Positions 9,509-18,341 of a DNA stretch of 64,000 nt are shown here, piece by piece; position 1 is the stretch's first letter, and every line of letters begins with the position of its first letter. The notes under the pieces are model-generated. The model made no database searches, was not told the origin of the DNA, and saw only the letters and a list, made by a program, of their open reading frames with translations. This DNA is from Symbiodinium natans (Eukaryota; Sar; Dinophyceae; Suessiales; Symbiodiniaceae): assembly GCA_905221605.1 (NCBI GenBank), contig CAJNDS010000338.1, positions 1 to 64,000 of the forward strand, given 5' to 3'. Position numbers and translations under genes: made by a program.

Positions 9509-9876
9509 CTAAAAAGATTTGCGGCTTGGCCGACCCCCGGATGGATCGCACAGTGCGAGCAGATTTGATGGGTGTTGCGTGTGGCTCTGTCCAGCTTTCG
9601 GATAAGTCTAAAACTTTCATCAACTCCGTGCTGGGACGGCAAATCAGACGCCCCGATATGGAGGCTTTTCTCCGGATACCTTCCGCTGAGAACCGGAGCA
9701 TTGCAAGTCTCCGTGCTGACTGTACCCAAGTCCTCCTGATGGATGCCAAGCCGCATCTGGCTGATTTGCCGCCCCCGTATCATGAACTTGGTCCCACGAT
9801 GAAACTAGTTTTGGGTATGTGGCTCCCCCACCTGTCGTTAGAACGCCTGGTTGACATGCTGGGTTATCAGTTTTAG
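9328..9876 (+). CDS. C-terminal continuation of the GFSAG hydrolase (frame break)
   Basis: Frame of 182 codons, shifted by -1 relative to the preceding long frame. From about 9,390 it reads LYYFTGPESLGSGGHSYGHF, then QLTPGDYVHKELTKKI and ends in KLVLGMWLPHLSLERLVDML. The HSYGHF block is where a catalytic histidine of an alpha/beta hydrolase could lie. The upstream ~20 codons are Ala/Gln/Arg-rich and probably not translated. A diverged, stop-containing copy of its last ~60 codons lies at 18.1-18.34 kb, so this segment is a real, duplicated coding unit. The break could be an assembly error, an old pseudogene lesion or a small intron. A stop at 9,874 is followed after 2 nt by the next ATG. Confidence 0.5.
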   Translation: MYLPAQPSQAARTQAIGAGARLYYFTGPESLGSGGHSYGHFVHSEELFQLTPGDYVHKELTKKICGLADPRMDRTVRADLMGVACGSVQLSDKSKTFINSVLGRQIRRPDMEAFLRIPSAENRSIASLRADCTQVLLMDAKPHLADLPPPYHELGPTMKLVLGMWLPHLSLERLVDMLGYQF

Positions 9877-9878
9877 CC

Positions 9879-10253
9879 ATGGCCTCGGAAGCAGAAATCG
9901 AGGAGGAGCCCTCGGAACAGTATCACTACCCAGAGCAAGCTGCGGTCAAGCGGGCCGCCACCCCCGTGGCGATAAAGCCCGGCACGCATACGTGGCCAAT
10001 CTGCCTTCTCCATCGAGTTTACCCAAGGGCATCGGTCATGCGCCTTACACCGGAGTTGGCGGATGTCCCTGACTGGGCTACAAAGTGGTTTGCTGTCGCT
10101 GGTAAAGTGCCGGCCAAGGGCACTGCTTTGCTGGTTACCTTGAGAGAAGACAAGGGGGATGTGGCCTACCCAGGCATGTTTATAGAGCTCCTTGCCCCGA
10201 AGAAGCTTTCACCGGCCCTGGAGAAAGTAAGGCCATGCAGCCAGTCAATATAA
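9879..10253 (+). CDS. Small hypothetical protein upstream of the helicase
   Basis: A 124-residue frame beginning MASEAEIEEEPSEQYHYPEQ two nucleotides after the preceding stop. The first ~30 residues are acidic and polar. The later part (DWATKWFAVAGKVPAKGTAL, then YPGMFIELLAPKKL) looks folded. Near its end, AAAGTAAGG at about 10,224 and ATGCAG just after resemble a donor and an acceptor, and the next frame starts in the same place (10,235). The frame may therefore be the N-terminal part of a longer helicase protein. Confidence 0.4.
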   Translation: MASEAEIEEEPSEQYHYPEQAAVKRAATPVAIKPGTHTWPICLLHRVYPRASVMRLTPELADVPDWATKWFAVAGKVPAKGTALLVTLREDKGDVAYPGMFIELLAPKKLSPALEKVRPCSQSI

Positions 10254-10744
10254 CCATTGCCCTGCTCTTGACTGATGAACAGCACAACCAATTCGCGCAA
10301 CGACCCTCACTGCCGAGAGTCAGCCAGCTTGAGGTTCTGCCCGGAGGAGCCTCTACCCCGCTTTGGGATGCTCTGTTACACATGCCTAGGGAAAGGCAGC
10401 ATGTTGCATTGGGCGTTCCGCTAGAAGACTCGCCTCTTGATGCCATCCGGCAGCCACAGTGGTTGCCGGGCTTTCTCACAGATTTAGTGCTTGTCCTCCT
10501 TATCGGGCTAGTGGTGAGAGGGAACTGGCACGACGCATGGGCACAGCTCATTCACCCGGAGGTCTGCCAAGTCTTCAGAGGCAAGCACGAAACGCAAGCT
10601 GCGCAGGCATCGCTTACTGCGGGTCCAGGGGCTGGCTTCCAACCCCTTGCAAAGCTTCCTCAACCTTTGGCTTGCGGAGGAACAATCCTATCGCAAAGAA
10701 TGGACGCCGACGCTGCTGAGTGGCGTGTTAGCTACGCTGCCTGA
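10235..10744 (+). CDS. Helicase-associated N-terminal segment
   Basis: A 169-residue frame (MQPVNITIALLLTDEQHNQF, then LPRVSQLEVLPGGASTPLWD and FLTDLVLVLLIGLVVRGNWH). The other two frames have several stops here, so this is the coding frame for 10,250-10,640. It overlaps the helicase frame by 97 nt. The helicase frame takes over near 10,647-10,690 with FLNLWLAEEQSYRKEW. I read it as the N-terminal extension of the helicase, joined by an indel or an intron I cannot place. Confidence 0.4.
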   Translation: MQPVNITIALLLTDEQHNQFAQRPSLPRVSQLEVLPGGASTPLWDALLHMPRERQHVALGVPLEDSPLDAIRQPQWLPGFLTDLVLVLLIGLVVRGNWHDAWAQLIHPEVCQVFRGKHETQAAQASLTAGPGAGFQPLAKLPQPLACGGTILSQRMDADAAEWRVSYAA

Positions 10745-13070
10745 CTCTCCGCTGCCCGGCCAGGAGGACGCCCGGACTCCTGCGCTGTGGCATGCGGAGT
10801 GTCTACGCCTGTCCCATGACTCGTTGAGCAACGAGCACGATCCGAGGACTCGAGCCAGCATCTTTGCGCTCGCGGTTGGTCCCGCCTTCCTTACGTGCCT
10901 CTGTGATACGTTTTGGGGGGCGGACGGACACCTGGCAGCGCTGCTGGGAGCGTGCTCGTACGGCCTGGCCGCTAATCGTACCTCTGTATTCATAACGGGT
11001 GCGCCCGGCAGCGGGAAGACACGATCCTGCGCGTTTCTAGGAGTACTCCTTGCGTGCCTGACGAACCGGCTCACCCTGTACACCGCTCATGGCAATGAAT
11101 CGGTTCGGGCCTATGTCGAAGCGGTTGATAGGCTCACGACTGCTAGCAATGAATTTGTTCGCAGCCGCATCGTTCGCATACCGGGTAACAAGGAGAAGGA
11201 CACACATAAGCTCCCTTTTGATGTGCACGATTTGTACCGGGGGCTACTTGTAGCCACGACACATGGTACGATTGTGGCAAGGCTTAGCTTTCCCTACTCG
11301 CAGCTCATTAACCGTCTAAAGGATGTTGAGTTGCTCCTCCGAGATGAAGCCCAGCAATTGGGCACACCGGGTTCCAACACCATTCTGGCGCACATCAAGC
11401 ATGCACTCGATGTCATGATTGGCGACCACAGACAGCCCGCTGGAGGATCGCGACCCAATTACCACTTCGTCACGGAGTTGGAGCAAAAGGTTTGTGGTCT
11501 CAATGCGGTCCCTGCCGACCTCCACACGCCAGCCACCTTGCCTGCGGCCCTTTTGCGGCAAACGGCCCAAAGTTCCGGCCCGTGGAAAAAGGGACAAGGC
11601 GAGATGCCCTCTTGGGGCAAGCCCCACCGTCCCTCTGGAGCGTCTGAGGTGTTGTTCTCAGCGGTCTCGATGCTGGAATCGATTCTCTGTATGAGCATCG
11701 TCAAACCGAAGCAAGCCGAGACAGTCATGCTCTCGCTCTGTTCATCCATGCGCCTCCCTCCTGAGATTGCTGCCATTCTATATGCATGTCGGTACTCGGA
11801 GGCGTGCCGCTTCGAGCTGATAGGCAGGGTCCCTCGGCTACGTATGCCACCAGGTCCCACAATGCAGCACCTGCTCGGGCGGCCACTGCGTAGTCTTGCA
11901 GGCAGGTGGATGGAAACGTGTCGATGGGTACGGGTGCCAGATCAGGATGAGACCCAAACCAAAATAGGCAGAAGCTACGACCTCAGCATAGTCCTGGCGG
12001 ACATTGTGCTCACTTTTGGGCACCAGGTCTATCCTGGCTCCCCTATCGGGATGGTCTCTCAGTATGCCAGGATTGTTACCCAAATGAAGTTTATGCTGCA
12101 GTTGAGTCTCCCCGCAGACCCACTGGGTGATGACGATATGAGCCTACTTGAAGCCTGCCAAACCGCGGAAGACTTCCCGCTAACTGGCGCGCCCAACACT
12201 TGGAGCCTTGTGACGTTTCGGACCTTCCTCATGAATCGCATAGGGTCCCTTAAACGCTTCTTCGGCGCTATCACCACGGCCTGCTCCACTGGCCCCACAT
12301 TTGGGATATGTGTCTTTGTGACATGTCGGGCTTCTGGATTCCTGTTTAGTAGCGAGGCAGGGTTTGCCCGAGCCACCTCCTCCTTCACGAGAGGGCTTGG
12401 GGCTTTGGTTTTCGTGGCACCGCACTACTCTGATGGTATAGGTGCATGCTTCCAAATGGCGGCCTGCGCAACCGGGGGCCTAATTGAATGCGCTGAATAT
12501 GTGCGCACACAAGCCAGCTTGTGGAGCATGGATGGCCCTGGCATTGCAACGGCATTACACAAGCAAGCCTTCCGAGAACGGACAGTAGCCAGCATTGTAC
12601 TGCCTGCGGAACGCAAAGTTGGGCTGGACCTCTTTGAAGCACCACCCCTGCATCAAGCGTGGGCTTTGACGGCCACCTGGGGAGATAAGCGGGAAGTTTT
12701 TTACCGCACACTTCAGCAAGAAGGATGGGGGAGTCCCTCTTTCACCTCCAACTCTTACTCGGGCACCATTGCTAGTCTGCAAACGCGCGGCTTCGTCCTG
12801 GAGCCCCTGCCCAATGCGGTGTATTGTGTCCCCTTCCAGCCGGTGAGGGAAGGAGATGGGGTCGCCCAGTACCTCACCTGCTTGCTAGGGGACACCAACA
12901 TTAGGATGCCGCCCAAGCGGGGATCTGCTCAACGCGCTGACCCGGCTTTCGAACATAAGGCCGGCATAATGCGAGCCCCCCGCGGTCTTCACCTCCTACC
13001 TGTTCGTACGGGTAATCCGAAACTGCGATTGATGTGGACTCCCCGGAAACAGCCCTGTGCCCGCGGGTAG
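10647..13070 (+). CDS. SF1 helicase, UPF1-like, with degenerate motif V
   Basis: An 807-residue product. Superfamily 1 helicases hydrolyse ATP to unwind or remodel nucleic acid. Visible motifs in order are Walker A FITGAPGSGKTRS (about residues 115-127), motif II LLLRDEAQQLG (DEAQ at about 233-236), motif III VMIGDHRQPAGG (about 257-268), a motif IV-like GMVSQYARIVTQ (about 470), and a C-terminal block ICVFVTCRASGFL followed by SSFTRGLGALVFV (about 550-590). That last block corresponds to motifs V-VI of UPF1-type helicases. The GDHRQ motif is typical of the UPF1/AAA_12 branch. The usual Gln-Gly of motif V is replaced by ACSTGPTF, so activity may be lost or altered. The N-terminus probably comes from the overlapping 10,235 frame. 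The 3' end overlaps a proline-rich frame by 14 nt. Similar helicase-like proteins are, from memory, expanded in dinoflagellate genomes. Confidence 0.75.
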   Translation: MQSFLNLWLAEEQSYRKEWTPTLLSGVLATLPDSPLPGQEDARTPALWHAECLRLSHDSLSNEHDPRTRASIFALAVGPAFLTCLCDTFWGADGHLAALLGACSYGLAANRTSVFITGAPGSGKTRSCAFLGVLLACLTNRLTLYTAHGNESVRAYVEAVDRLTTASNEFVRSRIVRIPGNKEKDTHKLPFDVHDLYRGLLVATTHGTIVARLSFPYSQLINRLKDVELLLRDEAQQLGTPGSNTILAHIKHALDVMIGDHRQPAGGSRPNYHFVTELEQKVCGLNAVPADLHTPATLPAALLRQTAQSSGPWKKGQGEMPSWGKPHRPSGASEVLFSAVSMLESILCMSIVKPKQAETVMLSLCSSMRLPPEIAAILYACRYSEACRFELIGRVPRLRMPPGPTMQHLLGRPLRSLAGRWMETCRWVRVPDQDETQTKIGRSYDLSIVLADIVLTFGHQVYPGSPIGMVSQYARIVTQMKFMLQLSLPADPLGDDDMSLLEACQTAEDFPLTGAPNTWSLVTFRTFLMNRIGSLKRFFGAITTACSTGPTFGICVFVTCRASGFLFSSEAGFARATSSFTRGLGALVFVAPHYSDGIGACFQMAACATGGLIECAEYVRTQASLWSMDGPGIATALHKQAFRERTVASIVLPAERKVGLDLFEAPPLHQAWALTATWGDKREVFYRTLQQEGWGSPSFTSNSYSGTIASLQTRGFVLEPLPNAVYCVPFQPVREGDGVAQYLTCLLGDTNIRMPPKRGSAQRADPAFEHKAGIMRAPRGLHLLPVRTGNPKLRLMWTPRKQPCARG

Positions 13071-13836
13071 TAACAGTCCCGACGTGGTTGCTGCTACTGC
13101 AGTCGAGGTTCCTACGCCGCAGCAGTCGCCAGCCCAAGGCGAGGCTACCACCAACGCGCGCCATGGCGAGCGGTGGGGTACACCATGGCTCAAGCCTCGG
13201 GCCGCGGGGGGCTCCATTGCGGCAGCTGTCAGCCCGCCTCCGCCAGCTAAACGGGACGTTTCCCGAACCCCTTGCGGCACCCCAACGCGGGAGAGAGGAC
13301 CACTGACGAAGGAGCCTGCAACGAAAGCGCCTGCGGTCGTGCCGGCCGCGCGTCCTATTGCTCTGGATGCTTGTGTGACGACTCCCTCAAGTGAAGTTGC
13401 TCACAGGATCGGAGGGGGTAGCGCCGCCTCATGTCCACCCCGTAGTGGCGGCAACATTAGGGACCCGCCGCCTGGCGTACGACGTCCACCCAGCCCCCGG
13501 ACACGGCCCACGCACGCAACATCTCCGGATGGGATTAGGACGGTTGAGGCGTCACAGCCCCCTTGCGCTAAGTCTCCCACGGACTCACTTGAACTGACGG
13601 AACCAAAATCGTATCTCCCTATGCCTCCCCATGGCCCGACGCCCATCCCCGCCAGGCCTGTGCCCGCTGTCCAAGCTCGCAAGGAAAGTCGGCCTCTCGC
13701 TTTGGACAAAGACGGCTCTCAGCAGCTGGAACCACCAAAAGCCAAGCCTCGAGGGCCTAGCGAGCCCAGCGGCACCCGCGATCCCAGCGTCAGCCTGCGC
13801 ACCCATCATGCAGAGCAACACAGTCTCGGTCTGTGA
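13057..13836 (+). CDS. Proline-rich, probably disordered segment
   Basis: A 259-residue frame dominated by Pro, Ala, Ser, Thr and Arg (SPPPPAKRDVSRTPCGTPTR, then GVRRPPSPRTRPTHATSPDG). It starts inside the last codons of the helicase frame and ends inside the start of the next one, in yet another frame. It probably encodes a linker between the helicase and the following protein, or a C-terminal tail of the helicase. High GC makes several frames open here, so the coding frame is not secure. Confidence 0.35.
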   Translation: MPAGSNSPDVVAATAVEVPTPQQSPAQGEATTNARHGERWGTPWLKPRAAGGSIAAAVSPPPPAKRDVSRTPCGTPTRERGPLTKEPATKAPAVVPAARPIALDACVTTPSSEVAHRIGGGSAASCPPRSGGNIRDPPPGVRRPPSPRTRPTHATSPDGIRTVEASQPPCAKSPTDSLELTEPKSYLPMPPHGPTPIPARPVPAVQARKESRPLALDKDGSQQLEPPKAKPRGPSEPSGTRDPSVSLRTHHAEQHSLGL

Positions 13837-15625
13837 TCTCATGTGGCGCGCACTTGCAGCGGGACATCACTTTGGTAAGAATGTCAAACCTCGGCCCTAC
13901 ATGAACCTGCGTGACTCGCAGCACCTCACAACACACTGCCAGCAGCTTCGGGCATATCGGGCCTATGAGGTGTTTTTGAACGGCATACCGAACCAGCTGC
14001 AAGACTCGGAAATGCTAATCGGAATCGCTGACACGCTACTGCATCTGCCTGAAACGTTTCCGGCAGCGTATTTGAAGGTTTATGACCCTATCATCACGCA
14101 GTGCCTTAGATTGTCGGGGGCATTGCAGCATTTCGACCTTGCTAAAATGTTGGATTGCCCGGTCCCGCAGCTGGACCAAGCAAGGCTTTCGGAGTCCCTG
14201 GTGGGGTATGGCTTTCTTACCACAGCGCAGTACATCGCGGACCTTTTCTCTGCGGTGTCGGACTTGCCGAGTGTTATCAATGCCAGTTTTCCTGCAATGC
14301 TCAGCTACGCTGACCCAGATTATTGGCTGGGTGCACTTCTGCTCGCGTTCGAGTCCCACCAAAAAGGTCCCCTGGAGCGTACGGCAGGGCTGCCCATTGT
14401 TATTGGTTTTCCTGAATCTGACAATAAAATTACTGACCTGCAGATCAATGTGCCGCCTGCAGCCATGGTGGCCTTCTTGGCTGGCCGCGCTTATCGGTGT
14501 CCCAAATGCCCTACTACCAAATATGTGATGGACGTGCACAGTGGACTGCCACAAGTCACTGGCCAAGCCTCCCAAGAAGTCTTGCAGGCATGGGCCGCAG
14601 CTGCTCAGCACACGGACGTGGAAACGGCCAGGCTTGCCCAGCCCAGCCTGAATACGTTCCTAGGCATCACGCTGCAGGGCACAGAGACACTTGGGAAAAG
14701 GCACTATCAAGAATTTAGGCCGGACCTCCCCCCTGCCCATTTCCTTGACGCCGTCCGGCTTGCTCTTGCGGCCTCGGTGGCCAACCAAAACATTGAACAT
14801 TTTTGGTCAGTTTATAACTTGGAATGGCCTGACACTTCTCACAGAATGGCTGTTTTTCTACGGCGAGTGTTGCCACTAGAGTGCCTGCTCTCCTCGCCCT
14901 TGGCTGCGCCTGTGGAAGCAAACACTGCAGCAACCTCGCCGGAGGTCGTCAGCATCTCTTCCGAAACTAACGAAGGCTCTCCCTGCCCGATGGATGACAT
15001 GTCGGACGCGGAGGACGAACCCGAGGCACAGGTGAATGATTGGCGCTTCTCGGAGCTGCGAACCACTGACCTTGCAGCTTTGCGAGAAGTGGATGTCTCC
15101 GCCCCTTTCCGGCTGCCAGTCATCTTTGATGCGCATTGGAAAGGGATCAGTACCACACCCACCAAGCATGGGCCCCGACGTCCCCAAAATGCGTGGTATG
15201 ACGCAGCCACTGCTCATTGGGCTGCCATTAAGGGGCTCATGCGAGCCAAACATCCAACCAAGCAGCGACTCAACAGCTTCTGGTTTAGGATGTACTGTCA
15301 TGGCACCCCCAAGGACCCTGATCCTTCGGCCCTGCGTGCGGCAGTTACCTCCTTCCCCTTTCAGTATAAGGACGAAGGTGTTGTGCAGTACAGGCAAATC
15401 CAGGAAGCTGTCCGGGTGATGTGGCTCGCGGCCCAAACCTCAATGACAAGATACAGGAGTATCCCCATTCCGGACGGCATCCCTGAGTGGGGGTTGATGA
15501 GCAAGAGCTGCCTCCAATGCAGGTCATGCCCAGCAGTACGCGTTCCCATACCACCTCAGATGGCCATCGTTCCCGGCGTCCGGACTGGGATGGCTCCTGG
15601 CAATAGACAGCAACCTGTCATCTGA
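13808..15625 (+). CDS. 606-residue protein of unknown function, possible zinc site
   Basis: Chosen start ATG 13,808 (MQSNTVSVCDLMWRALAAGH). The frame is open upstream but there it overlaps the proline-rich frame. The N-terminal ~250 residues are helical (QLRAYRAYEVFLNGIPNQLQ, then EMLIGIADTLLHLPETFPAA). YRCPKCPTTKY near residue 235 and CLQCRSC near residue 570 give Cys pairs that might bind metal. A Ser/Glu-rich acidic linker lies near residues 380-410 (MDDMSDAEDEPEAQ). The C-terminal part (WYDAATAHWAAIKGLMRAKH) is basic and helical. I do not recognise the family. It directly follows the helicase block and could act with it, but only proximity supports that. Confidence 0.55.
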   Translation: MQSNTVSVCDLMWRALAAGHHFGKNVKPRPYMNLRDSQHLTTHCQQLRAYRAYEVFLNGIPNQLQDSEMLIGIADTLLHLPETFPAAYLKVYDPIITQCLRLSGALQHFDLAKMLDCPVPQLDQARLSESLVGYGFLTTAQYIADLFSAVSDLPSVINASFPAMLSYADPDYWLGALLLAFESHQKGPLERTAGLPIVIGFPESDNKITDLQINVPPAAMVAFLAGRAYRCPKCPTTKYVMDVHSGLPQVTGQASQEVLQAWAAAAQHTDVETARLAQPSLNTFLGITLQGTETLGKRHYQEFRPDLPPAHFLDAVRLALAASVANQNIEHFWSVYNLEWPDTSHRMAVFLRRVLPLECLLSSPLAAPVEANTAATSPEVVSISSETNEGSPCPMDDMSDAEDEPEAQVNDWRFSELRTTDLAALREVDVSAPFRLPVIFDAHWKGISTTPTKHGPRRPQNAWYDAATAHWAAIKGLMRAKHPTKQRLNSFWFRMYCHGTPKDPDPSALRAAVTSFPFQYKDEGVVQYRQIQEAVRVMWLAAQTSMTRYRSIPIPDGIPEWGLMSKSCLQCRSCPAVRVPIPPQMAIVPGVRTGMAPGNRQQPVI

Positions 15626-15639
15626 GGGCTCCTACTGAC

Positions 15640-16130
15640 GCCATGCGAACGCGCCATTGCGTCCTTTCATGGCATGCTGCCCAGAGTGATGTGAGCCCTC
15701 ACATCTCCTCGCCGATACATGCCGCAAGACTACCTCGGGATATTCTTGGTTGGCAACCCTCTCGTGGTCTATGCCACGGATTGGATCGTGCTTGTCTTTT
15801 GTGTGCTTACAGCTTGCAGCTGTGAACACCCTTCTGTGTCGGCCCCGCGGTGTGCCTGTGGGAACGGGGGGCCTTTCTTTCGTGGTTGCTCCACTGGCCA
15901 TCTGCCACGGACTACCCTGGCCCGGTCCTGCTTGGATGTTCCAGCTTTGTCATCGGTAAAACGGCCAATCTTCCTTTCCTCTGCCCCCTCTAGGTGGGCC
16001 GGTTGCCTGCTTTTATGTGCTACGACCGTGTGTGAACCACTTGGACTTGAGTGTTGACCATCTCTCGTCTGGACGGTGACACCCCCTTGTCGTACACCGG
16101 CGTCATACCAATTGGGAGAGACCAGCTAGG
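15640..16130 (+). pseudogene. Decayed fragment of the 4.9-kb hydrolase gene
   Basis: Starting near 15,688, GATGTGAGCCCTCACATCTC matches the part of the hydrolase gene near 5,278 (GATGCGAGCCCTCGCATCTC) that encodes RDASPRISLPTYLMG. The match continues weakly through the next ~60 bp and the reading frame is broken. The same motif recurs at about 16,349 and 17,228. The rest of this stretch carries only short frames. Confidence 0.55.
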
Positions 16131-17000
16131 GGATGCTGCTTCTGGGTTGTGGACACTTCTACGCGGAGATCAGGTTTCCACATCCCTGGCAATGTGCCAT
16201 CGAGCACCTGTGGACAACCTGGCCTTCACGAGAGCCATTCTCGCCTGTGCTTGGGTTGCTGCGGGGTTCCCTGCCTGCTTGGGTGTATATCTCTGCTTGC
16301 GTCAAAGCAGCCATACATGACTACCTCCCCAGCGGTAGGTGGCCAAGCGTGATGTGAGCCCTCACATCTCCTCGCCGACGTCCGTCGGTTTGGGCATGGA
16401 GGGTCTGATTCTGGTTATTGAACCCTCAACCCTCACCGACCAAGGAGATAGTTGCTTGGCCTTGAGTGCAAAGTTTCGACTGGGGGACTCTCCCGCTTCC
16501 TGCGGGGCAGGTGGGGTCCCCGCCTACTTGGGTTCACCTGATGGCTCTGATTGGAACGAAGCAGTCAAGCCTGCTTTGGCCGTCGGACGAGACTCTTGTG
16601 AGTCCAAAGAACGTTGCGCCTTGTGCTCGGAGAGGCTCCACTGGCTGACCACCATGGAGTGCTCTGGGCTGGTCCTACCCTTTGTTCTTGCCGTTAAGTC
16701 CCCACTGGCTGACCACCGTGGGGCAACTTTCTACTTCGGATCAAGAAGGTTGACACCTGCAACATCCCGTGCCAAGGCACGACTATGCCCCGCCTGTGAT
16801 GGCGGACTTGTGCACCTTCTCGTGAACGGCCTTGGCTGGTGCTGAATGTATTCGCATCGGTGGCTGCATGATGGTGATTTTGTGAATCTGGCAACGTCGC
16901 AACTTGCGACGCACCCCCGCACTCGGTGCTACATGTGTGCTCCCGGCCTCTTCGACGATTTCGAGTACTGAGTGCACAGGGTGACCTAGCAGTTCGGCGC
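16131..17000 (+). pseudogene. Tandem decayed hydrolase copy, unit A
   Basis: At about 16,133-16,240 the sequence encodes LLGCGHFYAEIRFPHPWQCA, matching LLPGCGHFYVENMHPLPWQG of the 4.9-kb gene. At 16,349 the RDASPRIS-like segment follows. The remainder includes CTCCACTGGCTGACCACC (about 16,635), repeated at 16,705 and again in unit B. The frame is interrupted throughout. Spacing of shared landmarks to unit B is about 860-900 bp, so the two units are an imperfect tandem duplication. Confidence 0.6.
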
Positions 17001-17900
17001 GCTGGCTGTGGACACTTCTACGTGGAGGTTATGCACCCGCTGACTTGGCAGGGAGCCATTCTCCACTTTAGAACAACCTGGCCCTCTTGTGACTCTGGAG
17101 GGTCACCCTCGTCTGAGCTGGCCTGCGGCAGGGCAAGTGGGCTCCCCGCCCGCGTGGATGTTACCTGAAGGCTCTGATTGGACCAAAGTAGCAATACCGT
17201 GGAGATCCTTGCACCTCGGCACCAATGTGATGTGATCCCTCCCATCTCCTTACCGACGTACCTCGCGGGTTTGGGTTTGGAGGGACCTGATGCGTGCCGA
17301 TGCGCAGGCCAGCGCCAAGGTGGCGTGGCCCTGTGTGAGATGCCTGGACTGGGAGGTTCCTCGTTGTCATTATCAACCCTGTGGCGTTAAGGGTTTGATG
17401 ACTCGCTGTGGACTCTCCCCGTGGAATCGGTAGCTGCAGCTACTCTCGCCCCCCCTCTGGCCGGGCGCGAGCACCTTTCTGGGTGGGCACTTGTACGCCA
17501 GGTTGACGGAAAACCCTGTGCTCGGAGCTACTCCACTGGCTGACCACCATGGAGTGCCCTGGGCCGGTCTTGCTTGATTGTTCTCGCTGTTAAGTCCCTA
17601 CTGGCTGACCACCGTGGGGCATATGCACATCTCTCATCCCCCCTAGGAAGTCTGACTTGCAACATCCTTTCGCCATTGAGTGTCGGTTGTCTGTCCTTGA
17701 CAACGAGTACGTGATCCGAACCTCTTCTGATGACCTCGGTTTGAATAACCGCTGTCGCACCAGTGGCTACATGATGGTGGTTTTGAGAATCTGGCAACGT
17801 CGCAATTTGCGACTCCCCCACAAGCTCTGTGCTTCCTTGTGAACCGGGACTTCATTGACGACCTCGAGTACTGAGTCCGTGGGGTATCTAGTAGTTCAGC
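17001..17900 (+). pseudogene. Tandem decayed hydrolase copy, unit B
   Basis: Second tandem unit. GCGHFYVEVMHPLTWQGAIL is encoded near 17,005 and the RDASPRIS-like segment near 17,228. A shared 3' part contains TGGCTGACCACCATGGAGTG (17,538) and AATCTGGCAACGTCGCAA (about 17,786), which correspond to 16,645 and about 16,884 in unit A. Stops and indels break every frame longer than about 100 codons. It is a decayed duplicate, not a gene. Confidence 0.6.
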
Positions 17901-18119
17901 GCGATTGCTCGCTTTGTTTCTTCGGTGTCTGTTTGCTTGGTGGTTGCTTGTTGTGTCTTGCGGTTGTGAGCGCTGACTTTGTTTCACCCTTTACGTCGAG
18001 CCCAACAAGACCGGCCTACTGTGCTACTGATGTAGTAAAGAGGCGCCAGTCCAAAAAAAAGATCTGTTTGTGTTTTTGGTTAGGGTGGTTTTCTTAAAAC
18101 TTTTTCTGAAGCTTTGTAT

Positions 18120-18341
18120 TTCGGCCTGAAGCGGCAGCAAGAACGCGCCACCTTGAATTAAGAGTTAAGTGCGCGGAAGCCCTTCTGCGGAAATTAAAAC
18201 CCTCACCGGCAACGATCTCCCTCCCCAATTTCCAGAGCTCGTACCCACCATGCAGCTGGTACTGGACATGTAGCTGCCCCATCTGGCGCTTAAGCAACTT
18301 ATTGACATGCTAGACTATCAATTCTTGGCCATGGCTTAGAG
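18120..18341 (+). pseudogene. Decayed copy of the 3' end of the 9.3-9.9-kb hydrolase frame
   Basis: The translation at about 18,195-18,331 reads DLPPQFPELVPTMQLVLDM, a stop, then LPHLALKQLIDMLDYQF. The intact frame at 9.75-9.87 kb reads DLPPPYHELGPTMKLVLGMW, LPHLSLERLVDMLGYQF. Upstream, in another frame, LRVKCAEALLRKLKP matches LRADCTQVLLMDAKP. The similarity even includes the TTGGCCATGGC after the end, which corresponds to the TTTAGCCATGGC context at 9,873. It is a truncated, frame-shifted duplicate lying just before the repeat-rich region. An eight-A run at 18,053-18,060 precedes it. Confidence 0.75.

Noticed and set aside
13172-13192. Relict spliced-leader sequence (GGCTCAAG)
   Set aside because: Only the last eight bases match the dinoflagellate leader and the site lies inside an open frame. 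Chance match is likely.
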